Positions 1 through 7,543 of a stretch of 27,345 nt of DNA are shown piece by piece. Source of the DNA: JBDREF01 sp043820045 (GTDB lineage Bacteria; Planctomycetota; Phycisphaerae; Sedimentisphaerales; Anaerobacaceae); the NCBI GenBank assembly GCA_043820045.1, contig JBDREF010000246.1, positions 1 through 27,345 on the forward strand, read 5' to 3'. The translations under genes were made by a program, and so were the position numbers. A model generated the notes under the pieces. It was not told where the DNA came from, did not search any database, and saw only the letters and a list, made by a program, of their open reading frames with translations. Every line of letters begins with the position of its first letter. The stretch's first letter is position 1.

Positions 1-1
1 C

Positions 2-100
2 GGCGAGGCCAAGGAGCCGCACACAATCGACAACGATAAGTGCATCAAGTGTGGAGTTTGTTCTGACGTATGCAAGTTCGAAGCGGTGTTAGTGGCATGA
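2..100 (+). CDS. NuoF/HndC-type NADH-binding subunit, C-terminal fragment
   Basis: The window begins inside this gene, and only the last 32 codons before the TGA at 98-100 are visible. The fragment reads CIKCGVCSDVC, a CxxCxxCxxxC [4Fe-4S] motif, preceded by a KEPHTIDNDK stretch. That layout is typical of the C-terminal ferredoxin extension of NuoF-like subunits (HndC/HydB type) in NAD-linked bifurcating hydrogenases and formate dehydrogenases, which pass electrons between NAD(H), FMN and ferredoxin. The usual Pro after the fourth Cys is replaced by Lys. The stop codon overlaps the next ATG (ATGA at 97-100), so the two genes are translationally coupled. Other ferredoxin-tailed proteins are possible, because the FMN and NADH domains lie outside the window. 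Confidence 0.72.
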   Translation, partial: GEAKEPHTIDNDKCIKCGVCSDVCKFEAVLVA

Positions 101-447
101 TATTGGATGATGCGAGAAAGATTCTGGAAGCGGAAGTCATCACCGGCGGCGATTTGATGAGCCGGGAGATTAAGATGGCCTGCGGCTCCGACCTTATGAG
201 CGACGTGCTGAGTTTCGTGAAGTCGGATTACCTTCTGCTGACCGGACTGACGAATCCGCAGGTCGTACGCACAGCAGAAATGACCGACTTAGCGGCTATA
301 TTCTTTGTTCGCGGCAAGAAACCGGATGAAGACACCATCAAAATAGCGGAAGCCAAGAGTATCCCCTTGTTGACGACGCCGTTGTCGATGTTCGAAGCGT
401 GCGGCCGGCTTTGGAAACAGGGGCTTCGGGGCTTTTCCGGAATATAG
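97..447 (+). CDS. DRTGG-domain protein (first copy)
   Basis: A 116-residue protein starting at the ATG that overlaps the previous stop; an in-frame upstream ATG at 70 lies inside the previous gene and is less likely. The core EVITGGDLMSREIKMACGSD followed by LMSDVLSFVK matches the small DRTGG family, named for a conserved motif and found alone or with CBS domains. Its biochemical role is unknown. Single-domain DRTGG proteins recur in operons of bifurcating hydrogenases together with PHP and HATPase proteins, which is the context here. It is cytoplasmic, with no signal peptide or membrane segment. A second copy lies at 1389-1742; the two share the pattern TGG-x-(L/V)-x(n)-SD-LLSDVL and an 'AxxxDLAxIxxVxGxxPxxxT' middle. 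The domain call is firm; the function is not. Confidence 0.8.
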   Translation: MILDDARKILEAEVITGGDLMSREIKMACGSDLMSDVLSFVKSDYLLLTGLTNPQVVRTAEMTDLAAIFFVRGKKPDEDTIKIAEAKSIPLLTTPLSMFEACGRLWKQGLRGFSGI

Positions 448-475
448 GCGTTGATACCCAACGAGATCCGTACCC

Positions 476-1423
476 ATGGTTATGGATAACAAAATCAGCA
501 AAGTTCAGGAGTTGGTTTATGAAATCCGTGTGGGTGACGTTATGAAGGAAGATGTCATCACCGTCAGTCCGCAGGCTCCCATGAGCGAGCTGCGAAGGAT
601 TCTGGCGGAAAAACGTATCTCCGGGACGCCGGTAGTGGACAACGGCGAGCTGGTGGGCATCATAAGTCTTGACGACTTCATCAGGTGGATGTCGGATCGG
701 GATGAGGACTGCCCCATCGGCGACAAGATGACAAGAGATGTTAAGACGCTTTATACCGACGAGCCGCTTATTCACGCCGTCAACAAGTTCGAGCGTCTGG
801 GCTTCGGCCGGTTCGCAGTCATAGACCGCGAAAGCCGGCAGCTCCGGGGAATTGTCACCAAGGGTGATATTGTCGAGGGGCTGCTCAAAAAGCTCCAGGT
901 CGATTACGACGAAGAAGAGACGCTCCGCGAAAGGATGCGCCACTTTTTCGAAGACATCCTCGGGGATAAAGTCGCCCTGTTTTTTCAGTACGATGTGACG
1001 GGGCATGATTTTAAGCGTGCCGGGGAAAGCTCCAGCAAGCTCAAGAGTACCCTAAAACGCCTGGGCGTGGCGCCTCAGATTGTCCGCCGGGTCGCCATTG
1101 CCACGTACGAAGCTGAGATGAACCTGATAATCTATACCGATGGCGGCAAGATTCGCGTTCGAGTCGAACCGCACCAGATACTCGTAAGAGTGGAAGATTC
1201 AGGGCCGGGAATACCCGATATCGAGCAGGCCCTGCAGCCGGGGTATTCGACCGCCCCGGAATGGGTCAGAGAACTGGGGTTCGGAGCCGGGATGGGTCTG
1301 GACAACATCCGCAGGTGCGCCACTAAGATGGACCTTACATCGGCGGTCGGCAAGGGCACGCATTTGAGGATATACATTGGAATCGAAGATGAAGACGACA
1401 GTGAAGCTAAGCGAGCTGGTTGA
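476..1423 (+). CDS. CBS-domain pair fused to an anti-sigma/HATPase-type ATP-binding domain
   Basis: A 315-residue cytoplasmic protein. Residues ~18-75 and ~80-140 form two CBS domains (VGDVMKEDVITVSP ... GTPVVDNGELVGIISLDDF and IGDKMTRDVKTL ... FAVIDRESRQLRGIVTKGDI), a Bateman module that usually binds adenine nucleotides. The C-terminal ~130 residues carry GHKL ATPase boxes: an N-box (YEAEMNLIIYT), a G1 box (DSGPGIPDI) and a G2 box (GFGAGMGLDNI). No dimerisation/His-phosphotransfer domain is seen, so it is more like an RsbW/SpoIIAB-type serine kinase or ATP-binding switch than a sensor histidine kinase. A second ATG at 482 is possible because the ribosome-binding site is weak. Placed in a redox operon, it probably senses energy state; that is inference. 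Confidence 0.85.
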   Translation: MVMDNKISKVQELVYEIRVGDVMKEDVITVSPQAPMSELRRILAEKRISGTPVVDNGELVGIISLDDFIRWMSDRDEDCPIGDKMTRDVKTLYTDEPLIHAVNKFERLGFGRFAVIDRESRQLRGIVTKGDIVEGLLKKLQVDYDEEETLRERMRHFFEDILGDKVALFFQYDVTGHDFKRAGESSSKLKSTLKRLGVAPQIVRRVAIATYEAEMNLIIYTDGGKIRVRVEPHQILVRVEDSGPGIPDIEQALQPGYSTAPEWVRELGFGAGMGLDNIRRCATKMDLTSAVGKGTHLRIYIGIEDEDDSEAKRAG

Positions 1424-1742
1424 GAAGCTGGGTCTGCGAGTCAGGGCCGCAAAGGAGAGCCTGGACCGTGAGGTTACCGGCGGCTATGTCAGCGACCTTC
1501 TCAGCGACGTCCTTGCCAAAAGCAGGCAGGGCAATCTCTGGGTCACCCTGCAGATTCATCATAACATAGTGGCGGTGGCGAGTATGAAGGACCTGGCCGG
1601 AATCATCCTGGTAAACGGTAGAGAGCCGGAGCAGGAGACCGTCGAGAAGGCGGAAGAGGAGAATATAGCGCTTATGGTAACCGACTTGCCGGCATTCGAG
1701 CTTGTCGGCAGGCTTTACGGCCTGGGAGTTACCGGAATGTAA
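1389..1742 (+). CDS. DRTGG-domain protein (second copy)
   Basis: A 117-residue DRTGG protein with the core REVTGGYVSDLLSDVLAKSR, closer to the family norm than the first copy. The chosen ATG at 1389 overlaps the end of the CBS-HATPase gene by 35 bases in another frame; a TTG at 1377 is a poorer alternative. The middle reads VASMKDLAGIILVNGREPEQ, parallel to the first copy (MTDLAAIFFVRGKKPDE). No catalytic residues are known for the family. The next gene starts two bases after the stop codon, so all these genes are likely translated from one message. A paralogous pair in one operon suggests a heterodimer or two alternative regulators; this is inference. Confidence 0.82.
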   Translation: MKTTVKLSELVEKLGLRVRAAKESLDREVTGGYVSDLLSDVLAKSRQGNLWVTLQIHHNIVAVASMKDLAGIILVNGREPEQETVEKAEEENIALMVTDLPAFELVGRLYGLGVTGM

Positions 1743-1744
1743 TA

Positions 1745-2461
1745 ATGAGAAAGGTGAGAGCCGATCTGCACTTGCATACTTGCCTTTCGCCCTGTGCCGA
1801 CGCTCAGATGCGGGCGACGGCCATAGTAAAACGAGCAAAGAAAGTGGGTTTGGATATGATTGCAATATGCGATCATAATTCGGCGGAAAATGTTGCCGCG
1901 GTGGCCAAAGCCGGGCTAAGAGAAGGGCTGCCGGTGATCCCGGGCATGGAAATAACCTCCGCAGAGGAAGTTCATATCCTGGGACTGTTCAGAACCGAGC
2001 AGGACCTGATGGACGTTCAGGACCAAGTGTACGAGAACCTGCCCGGCGAGAATTGCGAGGAGGCTTTCGGCCCGCAGACGCTGGTTGACGAATGGGACAG
2101 AGAAACAGGAACAAACCGCAGACTACTGATCGGAGCCACCGCCTTGACCCTGGAAAAAGTAGTGGAGCTTATTCACCAATACTCGGGCCTGGCAATCGCC
2201 TCTCATATCGACCGCGAGCGGTTCAGTATTATCGGGCAGTTGGGCTTCATTCCAGAAGGATTGAGACTCGATGCCCTGGAGGTTTCGAAGCCCTCCTTAA
2301 CGAGGCAGGAATACGACTTTCCGGTTGTCAGCTCCTCGGACGCGCATTTTCTGGAAGACATCGGAAGGAACTGTACCCGGTTTTTGATAGAAGACGTGTC
2401 GGTCGATGAGATCGAAAAGGCCTTGCACAACGAAATGGGAAGAAAAATTATCGCTGATTGA
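1745..2461 (+). CDS. PHP-domain metal-dependent phosphoesterase-like protein
   Basis: A 238-residue PHP (polymerase and histidinol phosphatase) domain protein. Metal-ligand motifs are visible in order: DLHLHTCLSPCADAQ (D7, H9, H11), AICDHNSAENV, PGMEITSAEEVHILGLF, SHIDRERF near residue 160 and SSSDAHF near residue 197. PHP proteins use a trinuclear metal site to hydrolyse phosphoesters, including nucleotides. Genes of this type often neighbour DRTGG and HATPase genes in hydrogenase operons; the substrate is unknown. It starts two bases after the previous stop, and the next gene starts at the base after its own stop. All expected ligands seem present, so I expect an active enzyme. It is cytoplasmic, with no fused domain. 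Confidence 0.85.
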   Translation: MRKVRADLHLHTCLSPCADAQMRATAIVKRAKKVGLDMIAICDHNSAENVAAVAKAGLREGLPVIPGMEITSAEEVHILGLFRTEQDLMDVQDQVYENLPGENCEEAFGPQTLVDEWDRETGTNRRLLIGATALTLEKVVELIHQYSGLAIASHIDRERFSIIGQLGFIPEGLRLDALEVSKPSLTRQEYDFPVVSSSDAHFLEDIGRNCTRFLIEDVSVDEIEKALHNEMGRKIIAD

Positions 2462-2920
2462 ATGGAAGATCTGTCGCTGCACATTCTGGATATTGCAGAG
2501 AATTCGATTTCCGGCTCTGCAAAGACAATCGAAATCAGAATCGATGAAGATCGGACTAAAGACTTGCTGACTATCGAGATTAAAGACGACGGCAAAGGTA
2601 TGGATGAGCAGACTCTGCAAAAAGCGCTTGATCCTTTTTTCACGACGCGGACGACGCGCAGAGTCGGCCTCGGACTGCCCCTGCTCGCCCAGGCCGCGAG
2701 AGAGAGCGGCGGCGGGATCGAGCTGGATTCCAAACCCGGCCGGGGTACGACGGTCAGGGCGACGTTTGCATACGGCCACGTGGACCGAAAGCCTATGGGA
2801 GATATCGATGAAACCATACTCACGCTTGTTGCAGGTCATCCTGAGATAGACATTCTATACGAACACAACAGAAATGGCTCCATTTATCATTTTGACACGA
2901 GAGAGACTGCTAAAAAATGA
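2462..2920 (+). CDS. Small HATPase-domain ATP-binding protein
   Basis: A 152-residue GHKL/HATPase_c protein consisting of little but the ATP-binding fold: N-box LDIAENSISGSAKTI (E13, N14), G1 box DDGKGMDEQ, F-box-like DPFFTTRTTRRVGLGLPLL and G2 region GGGIELDSKPGRGT. It lacks a His-containing dimerisation domain and sensor region, so it is not a complete histidine kinase. It could phosphorylate a partner or the response regulator at 7077-7481, or act as an ATP-dependent switch. Its ATG follows the PHP stop directly, and its TGA overlaps the ATG of the HdrA-like gene (ATGA at 2917-2920). This is the second GHKL protein in the operon, besides the CBS fusion at 476-1423. Confidence 0.83.
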   Translation: MEDLSLHILDIAENSISGSAKTIEIRIDEDRTKDLLTIEIKDDGKGMDEQTLQKALDPFFTTRTTRRVGLGLPLLAQAARESGGGIELDSKPGRGTTVRATFAYGHVDRKPMGDIDETILTLVAGHPEIDILYEHNRNGSIYHFDTRETAKK

Positions 2921-5900
2921 TTACTTTGACAATTGACAACAAGAAGGTGGAAGTCGAAGAAGGTTCGACCGTCCTGCAGGCGGCGGAAAAAATCGGCATC
3001 AAGATTCCCACTCTTTGCCACCACAGGTCGCTCAAGCCGTACGGCGCGTGCCGTGTCTGCCTGGTAGAATTCGAACGCCCCCAGGGCTCGATCATTCAGG
3101 CCTCCTGTGTCTATCCGGCCCAGGAGGGACTGGTTGTTCGCACCGATACCGAACGCGTGCTGAAGACCCGCCGTATGATGCTGGAATTGTTGCTGGCCCG
3201 CTGCCCGGATTCGAAGACGATTCGGGAAATGGCTAAGGAATACGGCCTCGAAGAATCCCGCTTTCCCAAGAAGAACGATGATTGCATTCTCTGCGGACTC
3301 TGCACGAGGGTATGCGAAGAGCGCATGGGAGTCGGCGCCGTCAGCTTCGTCGGCCGCGGCTCGGACCGCAAGATAGCCGTCCCGTACGACAAACACTCGC
3401 CCATCTGCATCACCTGCGGCGCCTGCACCGTGGTCTGCCCGACGGACGCCGTGGATTTGTCCGAAGTCACGCTGAACAAGCCCCGGCCGATAACCTCCGA
3501 TTACGACATGGGGCTCACTCGGCGCTCGAGCATCTATATACCGTTCCCCCAGGCGATACCAAAGGTCGCCGTAATCGACCGCAATACGTGTATGCACTTT
3601 CTCAAGGACGTCTGCAAGTCCTGCGAGAACTTCTGCGAAGCCGGGGCCATCGACTACGAGCAGGAAGATGAAATCAAACAGGTGGACGTCGGAGCCGTGG
3701 TTCTCTCGCCCGGATTCGAGCAATTCAACCCGGACCTCAGGAAGGAACTCGGCTACGGCAGGTATCCCAACGTGCTGTCGAGCCTTCAGTTCGAACGCCT
3801 GCTTTCCGCCAGCGGGCCGTTTCTCGGAAAGGTGCTCCGGCTCTCAGATGAGGAGCCTCCGAAAAGCATCGCGTGGATTCAGTGCGTCGGATCGCGGGAA
3901 GTGGACAGGAACTACTGCTCTTCGGTCTGCTGTATGTATGCAACCAAGGAAGCGATTATCGCCAAGGAGCACGCGCCCGATCTCGAATGCACAATTTTCT
4001 ACATCGACATGCGCGCTTTCGGCAAAGGATTCGACGCCTATTACGAGCGAGCCAAAGAACTCGGCGTTCGGTACGTCCGCTGCTACCCCTCTTCGGTCAA
4101 GGAGGTCCACGGCACGAACGACCTGAAAATCACTTACCAGAAAGACGACGGGGATATCACTACGGAAGAATTCAACATGGTGGTCCTCTCGACCGGGCTG
4201 CGGCCCCCCGCCCAGGTACGCGAGCTGGCGGCCAAATTCGGGGTCGAGCTGAATGAGCACGGTTTCGCCGCTACAAACGCCCTGGCGCCGGTCGAGACCT
4301 CGAAGCCGGGCGTCTATGTCTGCGGGCCCTTCGCCGGACCCAAGGACATCCCGGAGACGGTGACAGAGGCATCCGCGGGCGCCGCCAAGGCAATGGCGCT
4401 TCTGACGGAAAAGAGAAATACGCTAATCACGCACAAGGAGTATCCGCCGGAGAAGGACGTCGCCGGCCAGGAACCCCGCATCGGCGTGTTCGTCTGTCAC
4501 TGCGGCAGGAATATCGGCGGGATTGCCGACGTGCCTGCGGTCGTCGAATACGCCAAAACACTGCCGAACGTCGTTTACGCAGAAGACAATCTCTATACAT
4601 GCTCGACCGATACCCAGGAAAAGATGCGGGAGGTGATCGACGAGCACAACCTCAACCGGGTAGTGGTGGCATCGTGCAGCCCGAGGACTCACGAGCCGTT
4701 GTTCCGTGACACCTGCCGTGAAGCGAGCCTTAACGAGTATCTTTTCGAGATGGCGAACATACGCGACCAGTGCACGTGGGTCCACATGCACGAACCGGTA
4801 CGCGCCACTCAGAAAGCCAAAGACCTCGTCAGAATAGCAGTCGCCAAGTCCAGGCTGCTCGAACCGCTGTCCAAAGGGACCCTGAAAGTCAATAACCAGG
4901 CTCTTGTGATCGGCGGAGGCATTGCCGGAATGACGGCGGCGCTCAACTTAGCCGACCAGGGTTTCAACGTCCATCTCGTTGAGAAAGACGCGCAGCTCGG
5001 AGGCAACTCAAGGCACATACACAGCCTGCTCAACGGCGAAGACCTGCCGCAGAAACTCGCCGATACAATCCAGCAAGTCGAATCGCATCCGAATATAGAT
5101 GTCCACATAGACAGCCTCGTCTCCGAGGTCGAGGGCTCGGTGGGCAATTTCAAGTCCACGATAAAGCACAACGGCGACGGCACGCAGGTCGGCCACGGTA
5201 TCGTGATCGTTGCAACCGGGGCTGAAGAATACGAGCCGACCGAATACCTTTACGGCAGCCATCCCGGCGTTATCACGCAGCGGACGCTCGAAGATTGGAT
5301 ACACGAGGACAAACCCGAACTCAAGAACAGCAAGTCCGTCGTGATGATCCAGTGCGTCGGTTCGAGAGAGAAGGACCGGCCGTATTGCAGCAGGGTCTGC
5401 TGCTCGGAAGCGGTGAAAAACGCCATCTCCATAAGAGACAAGTATCCGGAAACCGCCGTTTACGTACTCTACCGCGACATAAGGACGTACGGCCTGCTGG
5501 AGAAATACTACAGAGACGCCAGAAGCAAAGGCGTGCGATTCATCCGCTACCAGGAGGACCGCAAGCCCGAGGTCTCGGCCAAAGACGGCCGGCTCCAGGT
5601 TAGCTGCGTCGATCCCATACTCAACGCGGCCATCAGTATAGACTGCGACGTGGTCGCGCTCGCCGCCGCCATAGTGCCCGGCGAAAGCGCCGATCAGGTA
5701 GGCAAACTGTACAAGATACCGCTCAACCAGGACAAGTTCTTCCTGGAGGCACACATGAAACTGCGGCCCGTGGATTTTGCCACCGACGGCATATTCATGT
5801 GCGGCCTGGCCCACTGCCCGAAATCGGTCGAGGAAAGCATCGCCCAGGCCGGTGCAGCCGCCGCACGGGCGGCCACGATTCTGTCAAAAGATGAAATCGA

Positions 5901-6165
5901 ACTGGACGCGACGATTTCAGAGGTCGTGGACGACAACTGCGATGGGTGTGCATACTGCATAGACCCGTGTCCCTACAATGCATTGACACTGATTGAATAT
6001 ATGAACAAGGGCAATATCAAGAAGACCGTCGAGAGGGACGGAGCATTGTGTAAAGGCTGCGGCGTATGCCAGGCCACGTGCCCGAAGAAGGGTATATTCA
6101 TTCGCGGCTTCCGGCTCGAACAACTCGGCGCGATGGTAGCCGCCGCTCTGGAAGAAGCGTACTAA
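2917..6165 (+). CDS. HdrA-like FAD/iron-sulfur protein with NuoG-like N-terminus and duplicated HdrA region
   Basis: A 1082-residue cytoplasmic electron-transfer flavoprotein. In order: a plant-type [2Fe-2S] domain (C34, C45, C48, C64); [4Fe-4S] motifs at C123/126/129/133 and C164/167/170/174; a partial HdrA (about 215-500) with its own inserted Cys cluster (C225, C233, C236, C240) and IQCVGSRE ... CSSVCC, but no GxGxxG; then a complete HdrA from about 520. The complete part has a HCGRNIGG domain with further Cys (C562, C587), an FAD fingerprint GGGIAG at 666-671, IQCVGSREKD ... CSRVCC, and two C-terminal [4Fe-4S] motifs (CDGCAYCIDPC, CKGCGVCQATC). HdrA is the flavin-based electron-bifurcating subunit that pairs with MvhADG. 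The typical size is ~650 residues, so this is a long fusion. It overlaps the upstream gene by 4 bases and is followed by mvhD. Confidence 0.92.
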   Translation: MITLTIDNKKVEVEEGSTVLQAAEKIGIKIPTLCHHRSLKPYGACRVCLVEFERPQGSIIQASCVYPAQEGLVVRTDTERVLKTRRMMLELLLARCPDSKTIREMAKEYGLEESRFPKKNDDCILCGLCTRVCEERMGVGAVSFVGRGSDRKIAVPYDKHSPICITCGACTVVCPTDAVDLSEVTLNKPRPITSDYDMGLTRRSSIYIPFPQAIPKVAVIDRNTCMHFLKDVCKSCENFCEAGAIDYEQEDEIKQVDVGAVVLSPGFEQFNPDLRKELGYGRYPNVLSSLQFERLLSASGPFLGKVLRLSDEEPPKSIAWIQCVGSREVDRNYCSSVCCMYATKEAIIAKEHAPDLECTIFYIDMRAFGKGFDAYYERAKELGVRYVRCYPSSVKEVHGTNDLKITYQKDDGDITTEEFNMVVLSTGLRPPAQVRELAAKFGVELNEHGFAATNALAPVETSKPGVYVCGPFAGPKDIPETVTEASAGAAKAMALLTEKRNTLITHKEYPPEKDVAGQEPRIGVFVCHCGRNIGGIADVPAVVEYAKTLPNVVYAEDNLYTCSTDTQEKMREVIDEHNLNRVVVASCSPRTHEPLFRDTCREASLNEYLFEMANIRDQCTWVHMHEPVRATQKAKDLVRIAVAKSRLLEPLSKGTLKVNNQALVIGGGIAGMTAALNLADQGFNVHLVEKDAQLGGNSRHIHSLLNGEDLPQKLADTIQQVESHPNIDVHIDSLVSEVEGSVGNFKSTIKHNGDGTQVGHGIVIVATGAEEYEPTEYLYGSHPGVITQRTLEDWIHEDKPELKNSKSVVMIQCVGSREKDRPYCSRVCCSEAVKNAISIRDKYPETAVYVLYRDIRTYGLLEKYYRDARSKGVRFIRYQEDRKPEVSAKDGRLQVSCVDPILNAAISIDCDVVALAAAIVPGESADQVGKLYKIPLNQDKFFLEAHMKLRPVDFATDGIFMCGLAHCPKSVEESIAQAGAAAARAATILSKDEIELDATISEVVDDNCDGCAYCIDPCPYNALTLIEYMNKGNIKKTVERDGALCKGCGVCQATCPKKGIFIRGFRLEQLGAMVAAALEEAY

Positions 6166-6183
6166 AAGAGGAGATTGCACGGT

Positions 6184-6600
6184 ATGTCAGAAGATAATTT
6201 TGAACCGACTATCATAACTTTCTGCTGCAACTGGTGCTCGTATGCCGGCGCGGATCTGGCCGGCGTCTCCCGGCAGCAGTATCCTCCGAACCTGCGTATC
6301 ATCCGGGTCATGTGCTCGGGAATGGTGCATCCGAACATGGTAATCGACGCGCTGACAAAAGGCGCCGACGGGGTCCTCATGTGCGGATGCCATATCGGGG
6401 ACTGCCACTACCTCGAAGGCAACGTCAAGGCCGAGAATCGAAAAGAGGCGCTCGAGCTTATGTTGGAGGACTTCGGCCTCGAGCCCGAACGATTCAGGCT
6501 CGAATGGGTCTCGGCGTCCGAGGGTCCGAGGTTCGCCGAGGTGGCGCGGGAAATGACTGAGACGGTTCGGGCGCTGGGCCCGAGCCCATACAAGGTCTGA
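6184..6600 (+). CDS. mvhD: F420-non-reducing hydrogenase iron-sulfur subunit (MvhD family)
   Basis: A 138-residue MvhD/FlpD-family protein. It shows the family's cysteines: TFCCNWCSYAGADLAG near the start, RVMCSGM near residue 45 and CGCHIGDCHYLEGN near residue 80. MvhD carries a [2Fe-2S] cluster and relays electrons from the [NiFe] hydrogenase (MvhAG) to HdrA. The start at ATG 6184 is preferred over TTG 6175 because AGAGGAG at 6166-6172 is well spaced for it. It lies 18 bases after the HdrA-like gene, which fits the usual HdrA-MvhD pairing. Length and motifs look normal. Confidence 0.93.
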   Translation: MSEDNFEPTIITFCCNWCSYAGADLAGVSRQQYPPNLRIIRVMCSGMVHPNMVIDALTKGADGVLMCGCHIGDCHYLEGNVKAENRKEALELMLEDFGLEPERFRLEWVSASEGPRFAEVAREMTETVRALGPSPYKV

Positions 6601-6657
6601 GTCACAGATTCAAACAAATGTGCAAACGTTCAAAGAGTTATTTGCAGGATTAGAGAA

Positions 6658-6855
6658 ATGGCTGTGAAAGTTCGCTTGTTCGAAGGTAAGAAATTTGTCT
6701 GGGACTCAGAAGAGTACGAAAACAAGGCAAAAGCCGACGAAGCGGAGAAGAAATACCGCGCTAACGGCTTCGAGGTTGAAAGTTGCAGTGAAGACGGCAA
6801 AGTGCGCCTCTACAGCCGGCGGGCAGTAACCGAGGTTGTGGTGGACCAGGGCTGA
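6658..6855 (+). CDS. Small protein of unknown function in the hydrogenase operon
   Basis: A 65-residue, highly charged soluble protein (MAVKVRLFEGKKFVWDSEEY...) that I do not recognise. It has one Cys (residue 43), no membrane segment and no signal peptide. Predicted features are a beta hairpin at the N-terminus, a central Lys/Glu-rich helix (AKADEAEKKYRANG) and a short beta tail. AGGA at 6645-6648 gives a plausible ribosome-binding site. It lies 57 bases after mvhD on the same strand and before the response regulator. Codon use matches the neighbours, so I think it is real. A role as an accessory or assembly factor is speculation. Confidence 0.65.
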   Translation: MAVKVRLFEGKKFVWDSEEYENKAKADEAEKKYRANGFEVESCSEDGKVRLYSRRAVTEVVVDQG

Positions 6856-6894
6856 TAAAAGCCCACGACATGGAAAGCTACAAAGCCTCGTAGG

Positions 6895-7051
6895 ATGGGC
6901 TTTAGCCCATGCTGCTAAGCTACGCGGCGTTTTATGGAATAGAAAACGATACTTATGGTCGATAAACATTATAGGCCGTCAAACTTGAAAGAACTTGTAG
7001 GGTGGGCTTTAGCCCACCGATGCGATCGCGGTGGGGCAAGCCCCACCCTAC
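6895..7051. repeat. Cluster of GGGCTTTAGCCC-type palindromic repeats
   Basis: Three short palindromes stand between the small gene and the response regulator: ATGGGCTTTAGCCCAT at 6895-6910, GGTGGGCTTTAGCCCACC at 7001-7018, and GGTGGGGCAAGCCCCACC at 7030-7047. The second and third also form an outer inverted pair, GTAGGGTGGG at 6997-7006 facing CCCACCCTAC at 7042-7051, so RNA from this spot could fold into either two small hairpins or one long one. They look like dispersed REP/MITE-like elements. No transposase is nearby. No T-run follows, so they are not intrinsic terminators on the plus strand. Confidence 0.8.
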
Positions 7052-7076
7052 ATTATTGTAGCCAAGGGAGAAAGAC

Positions 7077-7481
7077 ATGAGCGCTCCAACCATACTGATT
7101 ATCGACGATGACCCGGATTTCGTGGAAGTGACGAAAGTCATCCTCGAAACAAAGCAATACAATGTAAGATTCGCTTACAATCCCCAGGACGGCCTCGCCA
7201 GCATGGAGGAAGAAAAGCCGGATACCATCATCCTCGATGTCATGATGGGAAAGGGAGCCGAGGGATTCATCTTTGCCAGGAAGATCAGAAAAGACCCTCG
7301 CTTCGACAAGATACCGATACTGATGCTGACTTCCATGAGGGAACAAACCGGGTTCGATTTCCCCGGCGAGCGCATACACTCGAAGTTCCTGCCGGTTGAC
7401 GACTACCTGGAGAAAGGTGTCGAACCAAAGGTTCTCCTGGAGAAAATTGAACAGCAGCTCGCAAAAAAAGGAGGTGAATAG
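7077..7481 (+). CDS. Single-domain response regulator (receiver)
   Basis: A 134-residue CheY-like receiver with no output domain. The acidic pocket is IIDDDPDF (D10-D12), the phosphoacceptor is D54 (IILDVMMGKG), the switch Thr is T85 (LMLTSM), and the conserved Lys is K113 in DDYLEKGVEP, where the usual Lys-Pro has become Lys-Gly. A GGGAG ribosome-binding site lies 7 bases before the ATG. It sits between the Hdr/MvhD genes and the hydrogenase subunits, in an operon that also encodes two GHKL ATP-binding proteins. A phosphorelay that tunes the redox complex by protein-protein contact is plausible but unproven. The insert MREQTGFDFPGERIHSKF before beta-5 is longer than in CheY. Confidence 0.9.
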   Translation: MSAPTILIIDDDPDFVEVTKVILETKQYNVRFAYNPQDGLASMEEEKPDTIILDVMMGKGAEGFIFARKIRKDPRFDKIPILMLTSMREQTGFDFPGERIHSKFLPVDDYLEKGVEPKVLLEKIEQQLAKKGGE

Positions 7482-7543
7482 CGAACGAATCAGCATGTTA
7501 AAGCGTGCAGTACCGACAATATCTATAGAAAGGAGGTAGTACC

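Noticed and set aside
70..96. ATG 70 as the start of the first DRTGG protein
   Set aside because: It lies inside the ferredoxin-domain codons of the upstream gene; the ATGA overlap at 97-100 is the usual coupling pattern and gives a family-length protein.
2887..3723. A 278-codon minus-strand open frame over the start of the HdrA-like gene
   Set aside because: It is antisense to well-defined Cys motifs and shows no domain or start signal of its own.
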